The notes: a model not told the origin generated them from the sequence alone. A DNA stretch of 64,000 nucleotides from Mycolicibacterium neoaurum (GCF_036946495.1 NZ_JAQIIX010000002.1:1798001-1862000); one strand, 5' to 3'; counted from the stretch's first letter, positions 1 to 9,334 are shown. Numbers and translations: made by a program.

Positions 1-358
1 GCGTGTCAACGCCGAACGCAGTTGCGTCTCCAGGCGCTCCGAGCGCGCGTCACGGCTACCCGGTAATGCGCGAATGACCACGCGGTCGGCAGTGTCGAGG
101 CCTGACTGACCGTCGCAGAGAAGGCGATAAGCGGCATGCCGCAACCGGCGCGCGACACGGTGCCGTTGCACCGCCGTCCCCACCGATTTGGACACCACCA
201 GACCTATCTTCGGGCCGACGACCTTCTCGTCGCCGACCGCGTCGCGCCAGGCGTGCACAACCAGATCAGGCTGGGCCGCCCGGACACCTTGCCGCACCGT
301 GACACCGAAATCCGTGGACCGTGTCATCCGGTACTGGGCCGGAAGCACCGCCGCAGAC
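1..358 (-). CDS. rnpA: Ribonuclease P protein component (C-terminus cut by window edge)
   Basis: Reading the reverse strand from a GTG at 358 gives a basic protein beginning VLPAQYRMTRSTDFGVTVRQ, with the RNR-type motif region (VARRLRHAA) near residues 67-75. This is RnpA, the protein subunit that helps the RNase P RNA mature tRNA 5' ends. About 119 residues are present and the end lies before base 1, so the gene is partial here only because of the window edge. It follows rpmH by 11 bp on the same strand, the standard bacterial rpmH-rnpA arrangement next to dnaA. The start rests on that spacing and on homology to mycobacterial RnpA. Confidence 0.93.
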
Positions 359-369
359 CCTGCGTCGAA

Positions 370-513
370 TCACGCAGTGAGAGAGCGACGACCCTTGCCG
401 CGGCGTGCCGAGACGATCGCGCGACCCGCGCGCGTCCGCATCCGCAACCGGAATCCGTGCACACGGGCCCGGCGGCGGTTGTTCGGCTGAAAAGTCCGCT
501 TGCCCTTGGCCAC
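370..513 (-). CDS. rpmH: 50S ribosomal protein L34
   Basis: A 47-codon reverse-strand reading frame starts with GTG at 513 and reads VAKGKRTFQPNNRRRARVHG, ending RRGKGRRSLTA. This is the full-length, Arg/Lys-rich L34 of the large ribosomal subunit. The motif FQPNNRRRARVHGFR is diagnostic. It is the first gene of the rpmH-rnpA operon, transcribed away from dnaA. The start is fixed by the conserved MAKGKRTFQP N-terminus, with GTG replacing ATG. The gene is short and easily missed by length-filtered gene calling. Confidence 0.97.
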   Translation of the reverse strand: MAKGKRTFQPNNRRRARVHGFRLRMRTRAGRAIVSARRGKGRRSLTA

Positions 514-1107
514 GGCTGTCTCTCCTCGTTCGGTCTGGTGCCGACATCAACGACCCCCATGGATATCATGGCGGACGAAGACCTAAGCACCGTTGGTAAG
601 CTCATCGATCTTGCGTACTTAGCCGCAGCGCCGCCCCGAATCTCTTCGAGGGCTTGAACCCGGCCGTATCGCCACGTGTGGGCGACTGTTCGAGGGTACT
701 GACGAGAATTGTCTGGGTCAAACCTGCTCGGACCCGTCACCACCGCCCCCGAACTGCGTATCAACCAACACAGAAGCCACATCTGCCCCTGACGATCCAC
801 GGGCTGAACAGATCGCGCGAGCAATGTTGCCGAACGGTTGGCACTCCGAGAGAAAACTGTTAGCTTCTGCCAAAGCCGTTTCGTACCTGAGGCGGCGCAG
901 GACACAGAGCGGGGATGACCACCGGCCGCGAGCCCACAAACCGACTGACCGGAATTGTGCCGAGCTCCGACACCAGGCCTCCACGCCGCAACATAGCGCG
1001 ACAGCAGACGATGCTCGCTTTCCACAGGCTGTGGATAACTATGTGGATGGTTTGTTACTGTCGCCCCCGGGAAGTCCCGAGGAAGCCGAAAAAGGGGGTG
1101 GGCGTCG
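514..1107. promoter_or_regulatory. Divergent rpmH/dnaA intergenic region
   Basis: These 594 bp separate the divergent rpmH and dnaA genes and hold no convincing reading frame. The last 90 bp carry DnaA-box-like sequences: a perfect box at 1030-1038 (listed separately), a TGTGGATGG at 1042-1050 and a TTTCCACAG just before. A purine-rich ribosome binding site (AAAGGGGGTGG, 1091-1101) precedes the dnaA start. The region should contain the rpmH and dnaA promoters, but I cannot point to confident -10/-35 pairs. Confidence 0.7.
1030..1038 (-). promoter_or_regulatory. DnaA box upstream of dnaA
   Basis: TGTGGATAA on the plus strand is the complement of TTATCCACA, the perfect high-affinity DnaA box. 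A degenerate box (TGTGGATGG) follows after 3 bp. They lie 70 bp before the dnaA start, where autoregulation of dnaA by its product is the usual explanation. The site is seen directly; the regulatory role is inferred. Confidence 0.75.
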
Positions 1108-2601
1108 TTGACCGCGGACCCAGACTCCTCCTTCGTCACGGTGTGGAACAACGTCGTCGCCGAACTCAACGGCGAAACCCCGTTCGGTGAGACCGTCAAC
1201 GGCGGACCCCGCGAATCCGGCCTCACCGCACAGCAGCGGGCCTGGCTGAAGCTGGTGCGGCCGCTGGTGATCACCGAAGGTTTCGCCCTGCTCTCGGTGC
1301 CGACGGCATTCGTCCAGAACGAGATCGAACGCGGACTTCGCGAGCCGATCGTCGAGGCGCTCAGTCGCCAACTCGGACAGCGAGTCGAACTGGGTGTCCG
1401 TATCGCCACTCCCCCGCCGGACGATGACGCCGAGTCCGAGGCCGAGCCCGCACAGGATGCAGCCGACACCGAAGAGGTCGACGACGATCTGGCCGCGATC
1501 CAAAGCGCCGAAGCCAGCTGGCCGACATTCTTCAACCGATCGCAGAGCCCCGCACCGGAGGCCGCGAACTCCGTGACGCTGAATCGGCGCTACACGTTCG
1601 AGACATTCGTGATCGGCTCGTCCAACCGGTTCGCCCACGCCGCCACGCTCGCGATTTCCGAAGCACCGGCACGCGCCTACAACCCGCTGTTCATCTGGGG
1701 TGAGTCAGGGTTGGGCAAGACCCATCTACTGCACGCCGCGGGCAACTATGCCCAACGTCTCTTCCCCGGGATGCGGGTGAAGTACGTCTCCACCGAGGAA
1801 TTCACCAACGACTTCATCAACTCGCTGCGCGATGACCGCAAGGCGTCGTTCAAGCGCAGCTATCGCGATGTCGACATCCTGCTGGTCGACGACATCCAGT
1901 TCATCGAGGGTAAAGACGGCATCCAGGAAGAGTTCTTCCATACCTTCAACACGCTGCACAATGCGAACAAGCAGATCGTCATCTCCTCGGATCGATCGCC
2001 CAAGCAGCTCGCGACGCTCGAGGACCGCCTCCGGACTCGTTTCGAATGGGGTCTGATCACCGACGTCCAGCCCCCCGAGCTGGAGACCCGGATCGCGATC
2101 CTGCGCAAGAAGGCGCAGATGGACCGCCTCGACGTGCCCGATGACGTCCTGGAACTCATCGCCAGCCGCATCGAACGCAATATCCGCGAGCTCGAGGGCG
2201 CGTTGATCCGAGTGACGGCATTCGCCTCGCTGAGCAAGACCACGATCGACAAATCGCTGGCCGAGATCGTCCTGCGCGATTTGATCGCCGATGCGGGCAC
2301 CATGCAGATCAGCACCGCCACGATCATGGCGGCCACCGCCGAATACTTCGAGACATCGGTCGAGGAGCTGCGGGGACCCGGTAAGACCCGTGCGCTGGCA
2401 CAGGCCCGGCAGATCGCCATGTACCTGTGCCGTGAGCTCACCGACCTCTCCCTACCACGCATCGGCGAAGCATTCGGCCGTGACCACACCACCGTCATGT
2501 ACGCCGAACGCAAGATTCGCGACGGCATGGCCGAACGACGCGAAATCTTCGATCACGTCAAGGAACTCACCACCCGGATCCGGCAGCGCTCCAAGCGCTG
2601 A
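1108..2601 (+). CDS. dnaA: Chromosomal replication initiator protein DnaA
   Basis: DnaA is the AAA+ initiator that binds DnaA boxes at oriC, melts the origin and recruits the helicase. At 497 aa it has the usual four domains: an N-terminal domain (residues 1-95), an acidic variable linker (about 100-150), the AAA+ core with Walker A GESGLGKT (about 198-205) and Walker B VDDIQF, and the C-terminal DNA-binding domain with the box-recognition signature RDHTTVMYAERKI. The start is TTG at 1108, supported by the AAAGGGGG ribosome binding site 7 bp upstream and by the conserved TVWNNVVAELNG N-terminus. It is flanked by DnaA-box clusters on both sides. Confidence 0.98.
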   Translation: MTADPDSSFVTVWNNVVAELNGETPFGETVNGGPRESGLTAQQRAWLKLVRPLVITEGFALLSVPTAFVQNEIERGLREPIVEALSRQLGQRVELGVRIATPPPDDDAESEAEPAQDAADTEEVDDDLAAIQSAEASWPTFFNRSQSPAPEAANSVTLNRRYTFETFVIGSSNRFAHAATLAISEAPARAYNPLFIWGESGLGKTHLLHAAGNYAQRLFPGMRVKYVSTEEFTNDFINSLRDDRKASFKRSYRDVDILLVDDIQFIEGKDGIQEEFFHTFNTLHNANKQIVISSDRSPKQLATLEDRLRTRFEWGLITDVQPPELETRIAILRKKAQMDRLDVPDDVLELIASRIERNIRELEGALIRVTAFASLSKTTIDKSLAEIVLRDLIADAGTMQISTATIMAATAEYFETSVEELRGPGKTRALAQARQIAMYLCRELTDLSLPRIGEAFGRDHTTVMYAERKIRDGMAERREIFDHVKELTTRIRQRSKR

Positions 2602-3188
2602 TTGCGTCCCTCACGCCCCTTCACGCACTATGCCGTGTCAGCGGCGATCTTTGGGGTACCTACGACACGCGCACGAAATGCCGTGGCGGGTCGCCGACAT
2701 CTGAAAAACTTCTGTCACATCTGCCCGCCGAATCACAACCGAGCGATGTGGACGCACCTGTGGACAACTTGGGAGAAAACTGGTGGCAACCGACCGTCCA
2801 CTACACACCCGACATGTTCTCCACATTCGTCCACTGCCGACCCCGCCGATCCTCCACAATCTGCCCACACGTGCTCGAGCCCGGTGACCAGCATCTGTTG
2901 GCATTCATCCACAGAATGCACAGCCCCTAATACTGTTGCTTGTATCTCTAGAGATTCTTCTTCTAAAAACAGGCTGGTGGGGACAAAGCATCAACACCCA
3001 CCTTCGCGAGGGTCGATGCAGTCCCCCTCTGCAGTGAGCGAATCACTTTCAAGTTCGCCGCCGACGCTCTACGGTGGTGATTCGATACGCCCTCCTGCGA
3101 TCGCGGGTCAGATCGCGACTACGCTCGGTGGGTACACGGGGAATCCGCTGGTTGATGCTCGTTTGACGCGGTAGATCGAAGGGACGTT
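2602..3188. other. oriC: Origin of replication oriC (dnaA-dnaN intergenic region)
   Basis: This 587-bp non-coding gap between dnaA and dnaN is the standard mycobacterial oriC position. I see a cluster of DnaA boxes in both orientations: TGTGGACGC (2747), a perfect TGTGGACAA (2759-2767), TTCTCCACA (2817), TCGTCCACT (2827), TCCTCCACA (2850) and TCATCCACA (2905-2913). They are followed by an unusually AT-rich stretch at about 2929-2972 (TACTGTTGCTTGTATCTCTA then TTCTTCTTCTAAAAAC), a likely duplex-unwinding element. The last 200 bp carry the dnaN leader. Origin identity follows from family knowledge plus the boxes; the unwinding element is inferred. Confidence 0.9.
2759..2767 (-). promoter_or_regulatory. 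Consensus DnaA box in oriC
   Basis: TGTGGACAA is the complement of TTGTCCACA, the box consensus typical of high-GC actinobacterial origins. A weaker copy (TGTGGACGC) starts 12 bp upstream in the same orientation. Confidence 0.8.
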
Positions 3189-4388
3189 ATGGACGTGGTG
3201 ACGACGAATGTTGGTCTCACCGATTTGAAGTTCCGTCTGGTACGCGAGGATTTCGCCGACGCCGTGGCATGGGTCGCCCGCAGTCTGCCGAGCCGACCGA
3301 CCGTTCCGGTACTGGCCGGTGTGCTGCTGACCGGCTCCGATGACGGCCTGACCATCTCCGGTTACGACTACGAGACCTCCGCGGAGGTGCGGGTCGCCGC
3401 TGAAATAGCCTCTCCTGGAAGCGTTTTGGTGTCCGGTCGATTGCTCTCCGATATCACCCGGTCGTTGCCGGCCAAGCCGGTCGATGTCACGGTCGAGGGC
3501 ACTCGGGTGGCTCTGACCTGCGGTAGCGCCCGATTCTCCCTGCCCACCATGGCCGTCGAGGATTACCCCTCGCTGCCGGCGCTGCCCGACGAGACCGGTG
3601 TGGTCTCCGCCGACCTGTTCGGCCAGGCGATCAGTCAGGTCGCGGTCGCCGCCGGCCGTGACGACACACTGCCCATGCTGACCGGTATCCGCGTCGAAAT
3701 TTCCGGCGACAAGGTCGTTTTGGCGGCCACTGACCGGTTCCGACTGGCCGTCCGCGAGCTGACCTGGTCGACGGACTCGGCCGGGGTCGAAGCTGCGGTG
3801 TTGGTGCCGGCAAAGACGCTGTCGGAGGCCGCCAAGACCGGCACCGACGGTACCGAGGTGCACCTTGCGTTGGGTGCCGGCGCGGCCGTGGGCAAAGAGG
3901 GTTTGCTCGGTATTCGCAGTAACGGCAAGCGCACCACGACTCGACTCCTCGACGCCGAGTTCCCAAAATTCCGTCAGCTGCTACCGGCCGAGCACACCGC
4001 GATCGCGACCGTCGGGGTGGCCGAACTGACCGAGGCGATCAAGCGTGTGGCCCTGGTCGCCGACCGCGGTGCCCAGGTCAGGATGGAATTCAGCCCCGAC
4101 GGCCTGCGACTGTCCGCCGGCGCCGATGATGTCGGCCGCGCCGAAGAAGACCTGCAGGTGGAGTTCGCCGGTGAACCGTTGACCATCGCCTTCAACCCGA
4201 CCTACCTGACCGATGGGCTCGGCTCGCTGCATTCGGAGCGGGTGACGTTCGGTTTCACGACACCGAGCCGTCCCGCAGTATTGCGGCCGGCGGGGGACAC
4301 TGGAAACGACGTCGACGCCACCGGTCCGTTCCCGGCGGCTCAGACCGACTACGTCTATTTGTTGATGCCGGTGCGGCTCCCTGGCTGA
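3189..4388 (+). CDS. dnaN: DNA polymerase III sliding clamp (beta subunit)
   Basis: DnaN forms the ring-shaped homodimer that tethers the replicative polymerase to DNA. The 399-aa length and the three-domain layout match the family. The N-terminus (GLTDLKFRLVREDFADAVAWVA), the AATDRFRLAVREL motif of domain 2 and the C-terminal DYVYLLMPVRLPG clamp end are all recognisable. The ATG at 3189 follows a GAAGGGACG ribosome binding site. It is the first gene of the dnaN-gnd-recF-dciA run just downstream of oriC. Confidence 0.98.
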   Translation: MDVVTTNVGLTDLKFRLVREDFADAVAWVARSLPSRPTVPVLAGVLLTGSDDGLTISGYDYETSAEVRVAAEIASPGSVLVSGRLLSDITRSLPAKPVDVTVEGTRVALTCGSARFSLPTMAVEDYPSLPALPDETGVVSADLFGQAISQVAVAAGRDDTLPMLTGIRVEISGDKVVLAATDRFRLAVRELTWSTDSAGVEAAVLVPAKTLSEAAKTGTDGTEVHLALGAGAAVGKEGLLGIRSNGKRTTTRLLDAEFPKFRQLLPAEHTAIATVGVAELTEAIKRVALVADRGAQVRMEFSPDGLRLSAGADDVGRAEEDLQVEFAGEPLTIAFNPTYLTDGLGSLHSERVTFGFTTPSRPAVLRPAGDTGNDVDATGPFPAAQTDYVYLLMPVRLPG

Positions 4389-4410
4389 CCGGCCCGAGGA
4401 GGTACGTGCG

Positions 4411-5304
4411 ATGCAGCTGGGCTTGATCGGTCTCGGCAAGATGGGCTTCAACATGCGGGAACGCCTGCGTGCCGGCGGCCACGACGTCATCGGGTTCGAT
4501 CCCCGACCCGAGGTCACCGATGTCCCGACCCTGAAGGCGTTGGCCGAGTCGCTTGCCGCGCCGCGCACGGTGTGGGTGATGGTGCCCTCCGGGGAGGTCA
4601 CCCGGCAGACCATCGCCGAGCTCGCCGAGGTGCTCTCCCCCGGTGACCTGGTGATCGACGGTGGCAACTCTCGCTACACCGAGGACCGCCCGCACGCAGA
4701 CCTGTTGGGCGAGAAGGGAATATCCTTCATCGACGCGGGCGTCTCGGGTGGTATCTGGGGCTTGACCGAAGGTTACGGGCTGATGGTCGGCGGCAGTGAC
4801 GACGATATTGCGCGTGCCATGCCCATCTTCGACACCTTGCGACCCGCGGGTGATATCGCCGACGGATTCGTCCATGCCGGGCCGGTCGGGGCCGGCCACT
4901 TCACAAAGATGGTGCACAACGGCGTGGAGTACGCGTTGATGACGGCCTACGCCGAGGGTTACGAGATGCTGGCCGCTGAAGATCTGGTGCGCGATCCGCA
5001 GGCGGTGTATCAGGCCTGGACCAATGGCACGGTGGTGCGGTCGTGGCTGCAACAGCTGCTGGCCAAGGCGCTGAAGGAAGATCCCGCGCTGGCCAATATC
5101 AGCGGCTACACCGATGACTCGGGTGAGGGACGCTGGACGGTGGAGGAAGCGATCCGCCTTCGTGTTCCGGTGCCCAGTATCGCGGCATCCTTGTTCGCCC
5201 GGTTCCTGTCGCGTCAAGATGATTCTCCGACCATGAAAGCCGTTGCTGCACTGCGTAATCAGTTCGGTGGACATGCGGTCAAGCGCATCTCGGAATCCGG
5301 ATAG
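4411..5304 (+). CDS. gnd: 6-phosphogluconate dehydrogenase (decarboxylating), short GndA-type
   Basis: It oxidatively decarboxylates 6-phosphogluconate to ribulose 5-phosphate, yielding NAD(P)H in the pentose phosphate pathway. The dinucleotide-binding GLIGLGKMG motif sits at residues 4-12. Other family motifs are IDGGNSRYTED, DAGVSGGIWGL and the catalytic GAGHFTKMVHNGVEYA around residue 163. At 297 aa it is the short prokaryotic form rather than the roughly 470-aa E. coli type. The ATG is preceded by GAGGAGG. Its position between dnaN and recF is typical of mycobacteria, and the 2-bp gap to recF implies co-transcription. Confidence 0.92.
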   Translation: MQLGLIGLGKMGFNMRERLRAGGHDVIGFDPRPEVTDVPTLKALAESLAAPRTVWVMVPSGEVTRQTIAELAEVLSPGDLVIDGGNSRYTEDRPHADLLGEKGISFIDAGVSGGIWGLTEGYGLMVGGSDDDIARAMPIFDTLRPAGDIADGFVHAGPVGAGHFTKMVHNGVEYALMTAYAEGYEMLAAEDLVRDPQAVYQAWTNGTVVRSWLQQLLAKALKEDPALANISGYTDDSGEGRWTVEEAIRLRVPVPSIAASLFARFLSRQDDSPTMKAVAALRNQFGGHAVKRISESG

Positions 5305-5306
5305 CT

Positions 5307-6467
5307 TTGTACGTACGTCACCTGGGATTGACGGACTTCAGGTCGTGGCCGCGGGTCGAGCTCGACCTGGAGCCCGGCCACACGGTGTTTGTCGCACCCA
5401 ATGGTTTCGGTAAGACCAATCTTCTTGAAGCCCTGTGGTACTCGGCCACCCTGGGCTCACATCGTGTGTCGACCGACGCACCGCTCATCCGGGCCGGCGC
5501 AGACCGCGCCGTGGTGTCGACCGTGGTGGTCAACGATGGTCGGGAGTTGGCCGTCGATCTCGAGGTGACCACCGGCCGCGCCAACAAGGCGAGGTTGAAC
5601 CGATCACCGGTGCGCAGCCCGCGTGAGATCCTCGGAGTGCTGCGCGCTGTCTTGTTCGCACCGGAAGATCTGGCATTGGTGCGCGGCGACCCATCGGAGC
5701 GACGTCGATTTCTCGATGAGGTGGCGACCTCGCTGCGCCCGCGTATTGCGGGTGTACGCGCAGATTATGACAAGGTGCTCCGCCAGCGCACCGCACTGCT
5801 CAAAACCGCGGGCCCGGCTCGCCACCGCGGTGACACCAGCGTCCTGGACACCCTGGAGATCTGGGATGGTCACCTGGCTTCGCATGGCGCACAGTTGATC
5901 TCGGCGCGCGTCGATCTGGTCAACCAGCTCGGACCCGAGGTGGAGAAGGCCTATCAGTTGTTGGCCCCGGCATCTCGCCCGGCGGCCATCGGCTACCGCA
6001 GCAGTATCGACGGTGTCGAGATCGAAGCAGGCAATGGCACCGTCGACCCGTCGGTCTATGAGGCCGCACTGCTGGAGGAGTGTGGTCGTAAGCGCGGCGC
6101 GGAACTCGAACGGGGTGTCTGTCTGGTCGGTCCGCACCGCGATGACCTCGAGCTGCGACTCGGCGATCAGCCGGCCAAGGGTTTCGCCAGCCACGGTGAA
6201 TCATGGTCGATGGCATTGGGTTTGCGGTTGGCGTCGTATGAGTTGTTGCGATCCGACGGCACCGACCCGGTGTTGTTGCTCGATGACGTCTTCGCCGAAC
6301 TCGACAGCGCGCGCAGGCAGGCACTGGCCAAAGTAGCCGGCTCGGCCGAGCAGGTATTGGTCACCGCCGCTGTCCCGGAGGATCTCCCGGCGGACTGGGA
6401 TGTCCGTCGGGTGGAAGTGACCATGCGGGATGGCGACGGAGGCCGAGTGTCGGAGGTGATCACGTGA
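5307..6467 (+). CDS. recF: DNA replication and repair protein RecF
   Basis: RecF is an SMC-like ABC ATPase that loads RecA at single-strand gaps during recombinational repair. Visible motifs are Walker A (APNGFGKTNLLEA, about residues 29-41), the RecF-specific ARSPREILGVLRAVLF-like region, the signature segment around the SHGESWSMALGLRLA stretch, and Walker B LLLDDVFAELD. The length of 386 aa is normal. The start is TTG at 5307, two bases after the gnd stop, chosen from the conserved MYVRHLGLTDFRSW N-terminus. Its stop overlaps the next gene by four bases (GTGA), so translation is probably coupled. Confidence 0.96.
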   Translation: MYVRHLGLTDFRSWPRVELDLEPGHTVFVAPNGFGKTNLLEALWYSATLGSHRVSTDAPLIRAGADRAVVSTVVVNDGRELAVDLEVTTGRANKARLNRSPVRSPREILGVLRAVLFAPEDLALVRGDPSERRRFLDEVATSLRPRIAGVRADYDKVLRQRTALLKTAGPARHRGDTSVLDTLEIWDGHLASHGAQLISARVDLVNQLGPEVEKAYQLLAPASRPAAIGYRSSIDGVEIEAGNGTVDPSVYEAALLEECGRKRGAELERGVCLVGPHRDDLELRLGDQPAKGFASHGESWSMALGLRLASYELLRSDGTDPVLLLDDVFAELDSARRQALAKVAGSAEQVLVTAAVPEDLPADWDVRRVEVTMRDGDGGRVSEVIT

Positions 6468-7024
6468 ACCACCAGGACGATCGCGCAGATGGTCCGCCGG
6501 AGCACCTCGAGGGCTTGCCGGGCATGGACATGGTGCGCCGGGCTCTGGAGGAGGCCCGCGGCGCCGCGCGCAGTCAGGGCAAGGATGTCGGACGCGGGCG
6601 CACCGTCCCGGCTGCCCGCCGACCGGCCGGGACCGGGCGCCGCCGCTGGTCGGGACCGGGTCCCGATGCCCGCGACCCCCAGACCTTCAGTGCCGCCACG
6701 CGGGATCTGGCCCGCTCGAGGGGCTGGACCAGACAGGTCGCCGAGGGTGCGGTGCTCGGTCAATGGACGATGGTGGTCGGAGATCAGATCGCCGACCATG
6801 CGATCCCGACCGGTCTCCGCGATGGTGTGCTGACGGTATCGGCCGAGTCGACGGCCTGGGCGACGCAGTTGCGCATGGTGCAGGCCCAGCTGTTGGCCAA
6901 GATCGCCGCCGCCGTCGGCGACGGGATCGTCACATCCTTGAAGATCCAAGGCCCGACCGCGCCGTCATGGCGGAAAGGCAAGTTCAACGTGCCCGGCCGC
7001 GGCCCCCGCGACACCTACGGCTAG
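6464..7024 (+). CDS. dciA: DciA-type DUF721 protein (replicative helicase operator/loader)
   Basis: This is the mycobacterial Rv0004 homologue, 186 aa, with an N-terminal Arg/Gly-rich basic tail (about residues 30-75) and a C-terminal DUF721 KH-like domain (about 85-175) containing the EGAVLGQWTMVVGDQIADH motif. DciA proteins act with DnaB where DnaC/DnaI loaders are absent, and Rv0004 has been shown to belong to the mycobacterial replication machinery. The start is GTG at 6464, overlapping the recF stop by 4 bp. It ends 282 bp before gyrB. Confidence 0.9.
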   Translation: MNHQDDRADGPPEHLEGLPGMDMVRRALEEARGAARSQGKDVGRGRTVPAARRPAGTGRRRWSGPGPDARDPQTFSAATRDLARSRGWTRQVAEGAVLGQWTMVVGDQIADHAIPTGLRDGVLTVSAESTAWATQLRMVQAQLLAKIAAAVGDGIVTSLKIQGPTAPSWRKGKFNVPGRGPRDTYG

Positions 7025-7306
7025 TCCCCGTCCGGCGACCGTGCGTGTCCGCGGCCCGACGCGCGGGCTTTCGGCCGAGTTCGCGCTCGGTCGGCAGCGT
7101 CGACTGAGAACGTCGAGACGGCAGAAATCAAGGGTCTGCAGCGTCCTGACTTTCGGATGGGCCGGAAATTCCGCGCACGGCGCAGATAGCTGGCTGGAAA
7201 CACCGCCGCAGAGTCAGTTCCAGCGCTATCGCGCGGTAGACTGTGGGGAGCTTTTGCAGGCGGTGACAGAACCACCTGCGCGCAACCCCAAGGAGACGCG
7301 TCCAAC
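7025..7306 (+). promoter_or_regulatory. gyrB upstream region
   Basis: These 282 bp contain no credible gene. A candidate sigma-A type -10 element, TAGACT, occurs at about 7236-7241 (in GCGGTAGACTGTGGG). A purine-rich AAGGAGACG ribosome binding site lies at about 7290-7298, before the gyrB GTG. In mycobacteria gyrB-gyrA transcription starts in this interval and responds to DNA supercoiling. The exact promoter assignment here is a guess from pattern only. Confidence 0.5.
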
Positions 7307-9334
7307 GTGGCTGCCCAAGACAAGAATGCCCCGGCCGAATACGGTGCCGACTCGATCAAGGTACTCGAAGGCCTGGAAGCAGTCCGCAAGCGACCGGGTA
7401 TGTACATCGGCTCCACCGGAGAGCGGGGTCTGCACCACTTGATCTGGGAGGTCGTCGACAACGCCGTCGATGAGGCCATGGCGGGCTTCGCGACCAAGGT
7501 CGACGTCCGCATCCTCGAAGACGGCGGAGTTCAGGTCACCGATGACGGTCGAGGTATCCCGGTCGCGATGCACGCCACCGGCATCCCCACCGTCGACGTC
7601 GTGATGACCGTGCTGCATGCCGGCGGCAAGTTCGAAGAAGGTGCCTACCAGGTGTCGGGCGGTCTGCACGGCGTCGGTGTGTCGGTGGTCAACGCGCTCT
7701 CGACGCGGCTCGAGGCCGATATCCACAAGGATGGCTTCGAATGGCATCAGACCTATGACCGGTCGGTACCGGGCACCCTGCGCAAGGGCGAGCCGTCGAA
7801 GAAAACCGGAACCACCATCCGATTCTGGGCCGATCCCGACATCTTCGAGACCACCACCTATGACTTCGAGACCATCGCCCGACGGCTCCAGGAGATGGCC
7901 TTCCTCAACAAGGGCCTGACCATCGAGCTCACCGACGAGCGGGTTGCCCCCGAAGAGATCGTCGACGAGGTGGTCAGCGACCACGCCGAAGCGCCGAAGT
8001 CGGCCGAGGAGAAGGCCGCCGAGCACGCCGCACCACAGAAGGTGAAGCACCGGGTGTTCCACTACCCCGGTGGTCTGGTCGACTTCGTCAAGCACATCAA
8101 CCGCACCAAGACCGCGATCCAGCCCAGCGTCATCGACTTCGAGGGTAAGGGCCCGGGACATGAGGTCGAGATCGCGATGCAGTGGAACGCCGGTTACTCC
8201 GAGTCGGTGCACACCTTCGCCAACACCATCAACACCCACGAGGGCGGCACCCACGAAGAGGGTTTCCGGGCGGCGCTGACCACGGTGGTCAACAAGTACG
8301 CCAAGGACAAGAAGCTGCTCAAGGAGAAGGACCCGAACCTCACCGGTGACGATATCCGCGAGGGTCTGGCCGCGGTGATCTCGGTGAAGGTGTCCCAGCC
8401 GCAGTTCGAAGGTCAGACCAAGACCAAGCTCGGCAACACCGAGGTGAAATCCTTCGTGCAGAAGATCTGCAACGAGGAGCTGCAGCACTGGTTCGACGCC
8501 AACCCGGCCGAGGCCAAAACCGTTGTCAACAAGGCGGTCTCGTCGGCCCAGGCGCGTATTGCCGCACGCAAGGCGCGCGAATTGGTCCGTCGCAAGAGTG
8601 CCACCGATATCGGCGGTCTGCCCGGCAAGCTCGCCGACTGCCGCTCCACCGATCCCAGCAAGTCCGAACTGTATGTGGTGGAGGGTGATTCCGCCGGCGG
8701 CTCGGCCAAGAGCGGCCGCGATTCGATGTTCCAGGCGATCCTGCCGCTGCGCGGCAAGATCATCAACGTCGAGAAGGCCCGCATCGACCGGGTATTGAAG
8801 AACACCGAAGTCCAGGCCATCATCACCGCACTGGGCACCGGCATTCACGACGAGTTCGACCTCGCGAAGCTGCGCTATCACAAGATCGTTCTGATGGCCG
8901 ACGCCGACGTCGACGGCCAGCACATCTCGACCCTGCTGCTGACCCTGCTGTTCCGATTCATGAAACCGCTTGTCGAGAACGGGCATATCTTCCTGGCGCA
9001 GCCGCCGCTGTACAAGCTCAAGTGGCAGCGCAGTGAACCGGAGTTCGCCTACTCCGACCGTGAGCGCGACGGTCTGCTCGAGGCAGGCCGCGCGGCCGGT
9101 AAGCGCATCAACCCCGAAGACGGCATCCAGCGGTATAAGGGTCTGGGCGAGATGGACGCCAAGGAACTGTGGGAGACCACCATGGATCCCAGCGTGCGGG
9201 TGCTCCGGCAGGTGACTCTCGATGACGCCGCCGCGGCCGACGAGCTGTTCTCCATCCTGATGGGTGAAGACGTCGAGGCCCGCCGCAGCTTCATCACCCG
9301 TAATGCCAAAGACGTTCGCTTCCTTGACGTTTAG
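7307..9334 (+). CDS. gyrB: DNA gyrase subunit B
   Basis: GyrB is the ATPase subunit of the type II topoisomerase that introduces negative supercoils. The 675-aa protein shows the GHKL ATPase domain (VVDNAVDEAMAG, DDGRGIPV, GGLHGVGVSVVNAL), the transducer domain, and the TOPRIM region with EGDSAGGSAKSGRD and the metal-binding DADVDGQH motif. The quinolone-related segment reads as wild type (RDSMFQAILPLRGKI and KNTEVQAI). The start is GTG at 7307 (VAAQDKNAPAEYGADSI), with AAGGAG upstream. It lies 28 bp before gyrA in the conserved gyrBA operon. Confidence 0.98.
   Translation: MAAQDKNAPAEYGADSIKVLEGLEAVRKRPGMYIGSTGERGLHHLIWEVVDNAVDEAMAGFATKVDVRILEDGGVQVTDDGRGIPVAMHATGIPTVDVVMTVLHAGGKFEEGAYQVSGGLHGVGVSVVNALSTRLEADIHKDGFEWHQTYDRSVPGTLRKGEPSKKTGTTIRFWADPDIFETTTYDFETIARRLQEMAFLNKGLTIELTDERVAPEEIVDEVVSDHAEAPKSAEEKAAEHAAPQKVKHRVFHYPGGLVDFVKHINRTKTAIQPSVIDFEGKGPGHEVEIAMQWNAGYSESVHTFANTINTHEGGTHEEGFRAALTTVVNKYAKDKKLLKEKDPNLTGDDIREGLAAVISVKVSQPQFEGQTKTKLGNTEVKSFVQKICNEELQHWFDANPAEAKTVVNKAVSSAQARIAARKARELVRRKSATDIGGLPGKLADCRSTDPSKSELYVVEGDSAGGSAKSGRDSMFQAILPLRGKIINVEKARIDRVLKNTEVQAIITALGTGIHDEFDLAKLRYHKIVLMADADVDGQHISTLLLTLLFRFMKPLVENGHIFLAQPPLYKLKWQRSEPEFAYSDRERDGLLEAGRAAGKRINPEDGIQRYKGLGEMDAKELWETTMDPSVRVLRQVTLDDAAAADELFSILMGEDVEARRSFITRNAKDVRFLDV

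Noticed and set aside
324..1535. 403-codon reverse frame covering the dnaA upstream region
   Set aside because: It crosses rpmH, the DnaA boxes and the start of dnaA, has Ser/Arg-rich random composition and matches no known protein.
7226..8986. Long reverse-strand reading frame (586 codons) antisense to gyrB
   Set aside because: It is a GC-bias shadow of gyrB: Val/Gly/Leu-rich text with no domain, and gyrB coding signal is unequivocal. The same holds for reverse frames at 9675-11057 (gyrA) and 53273-55678 (katG).
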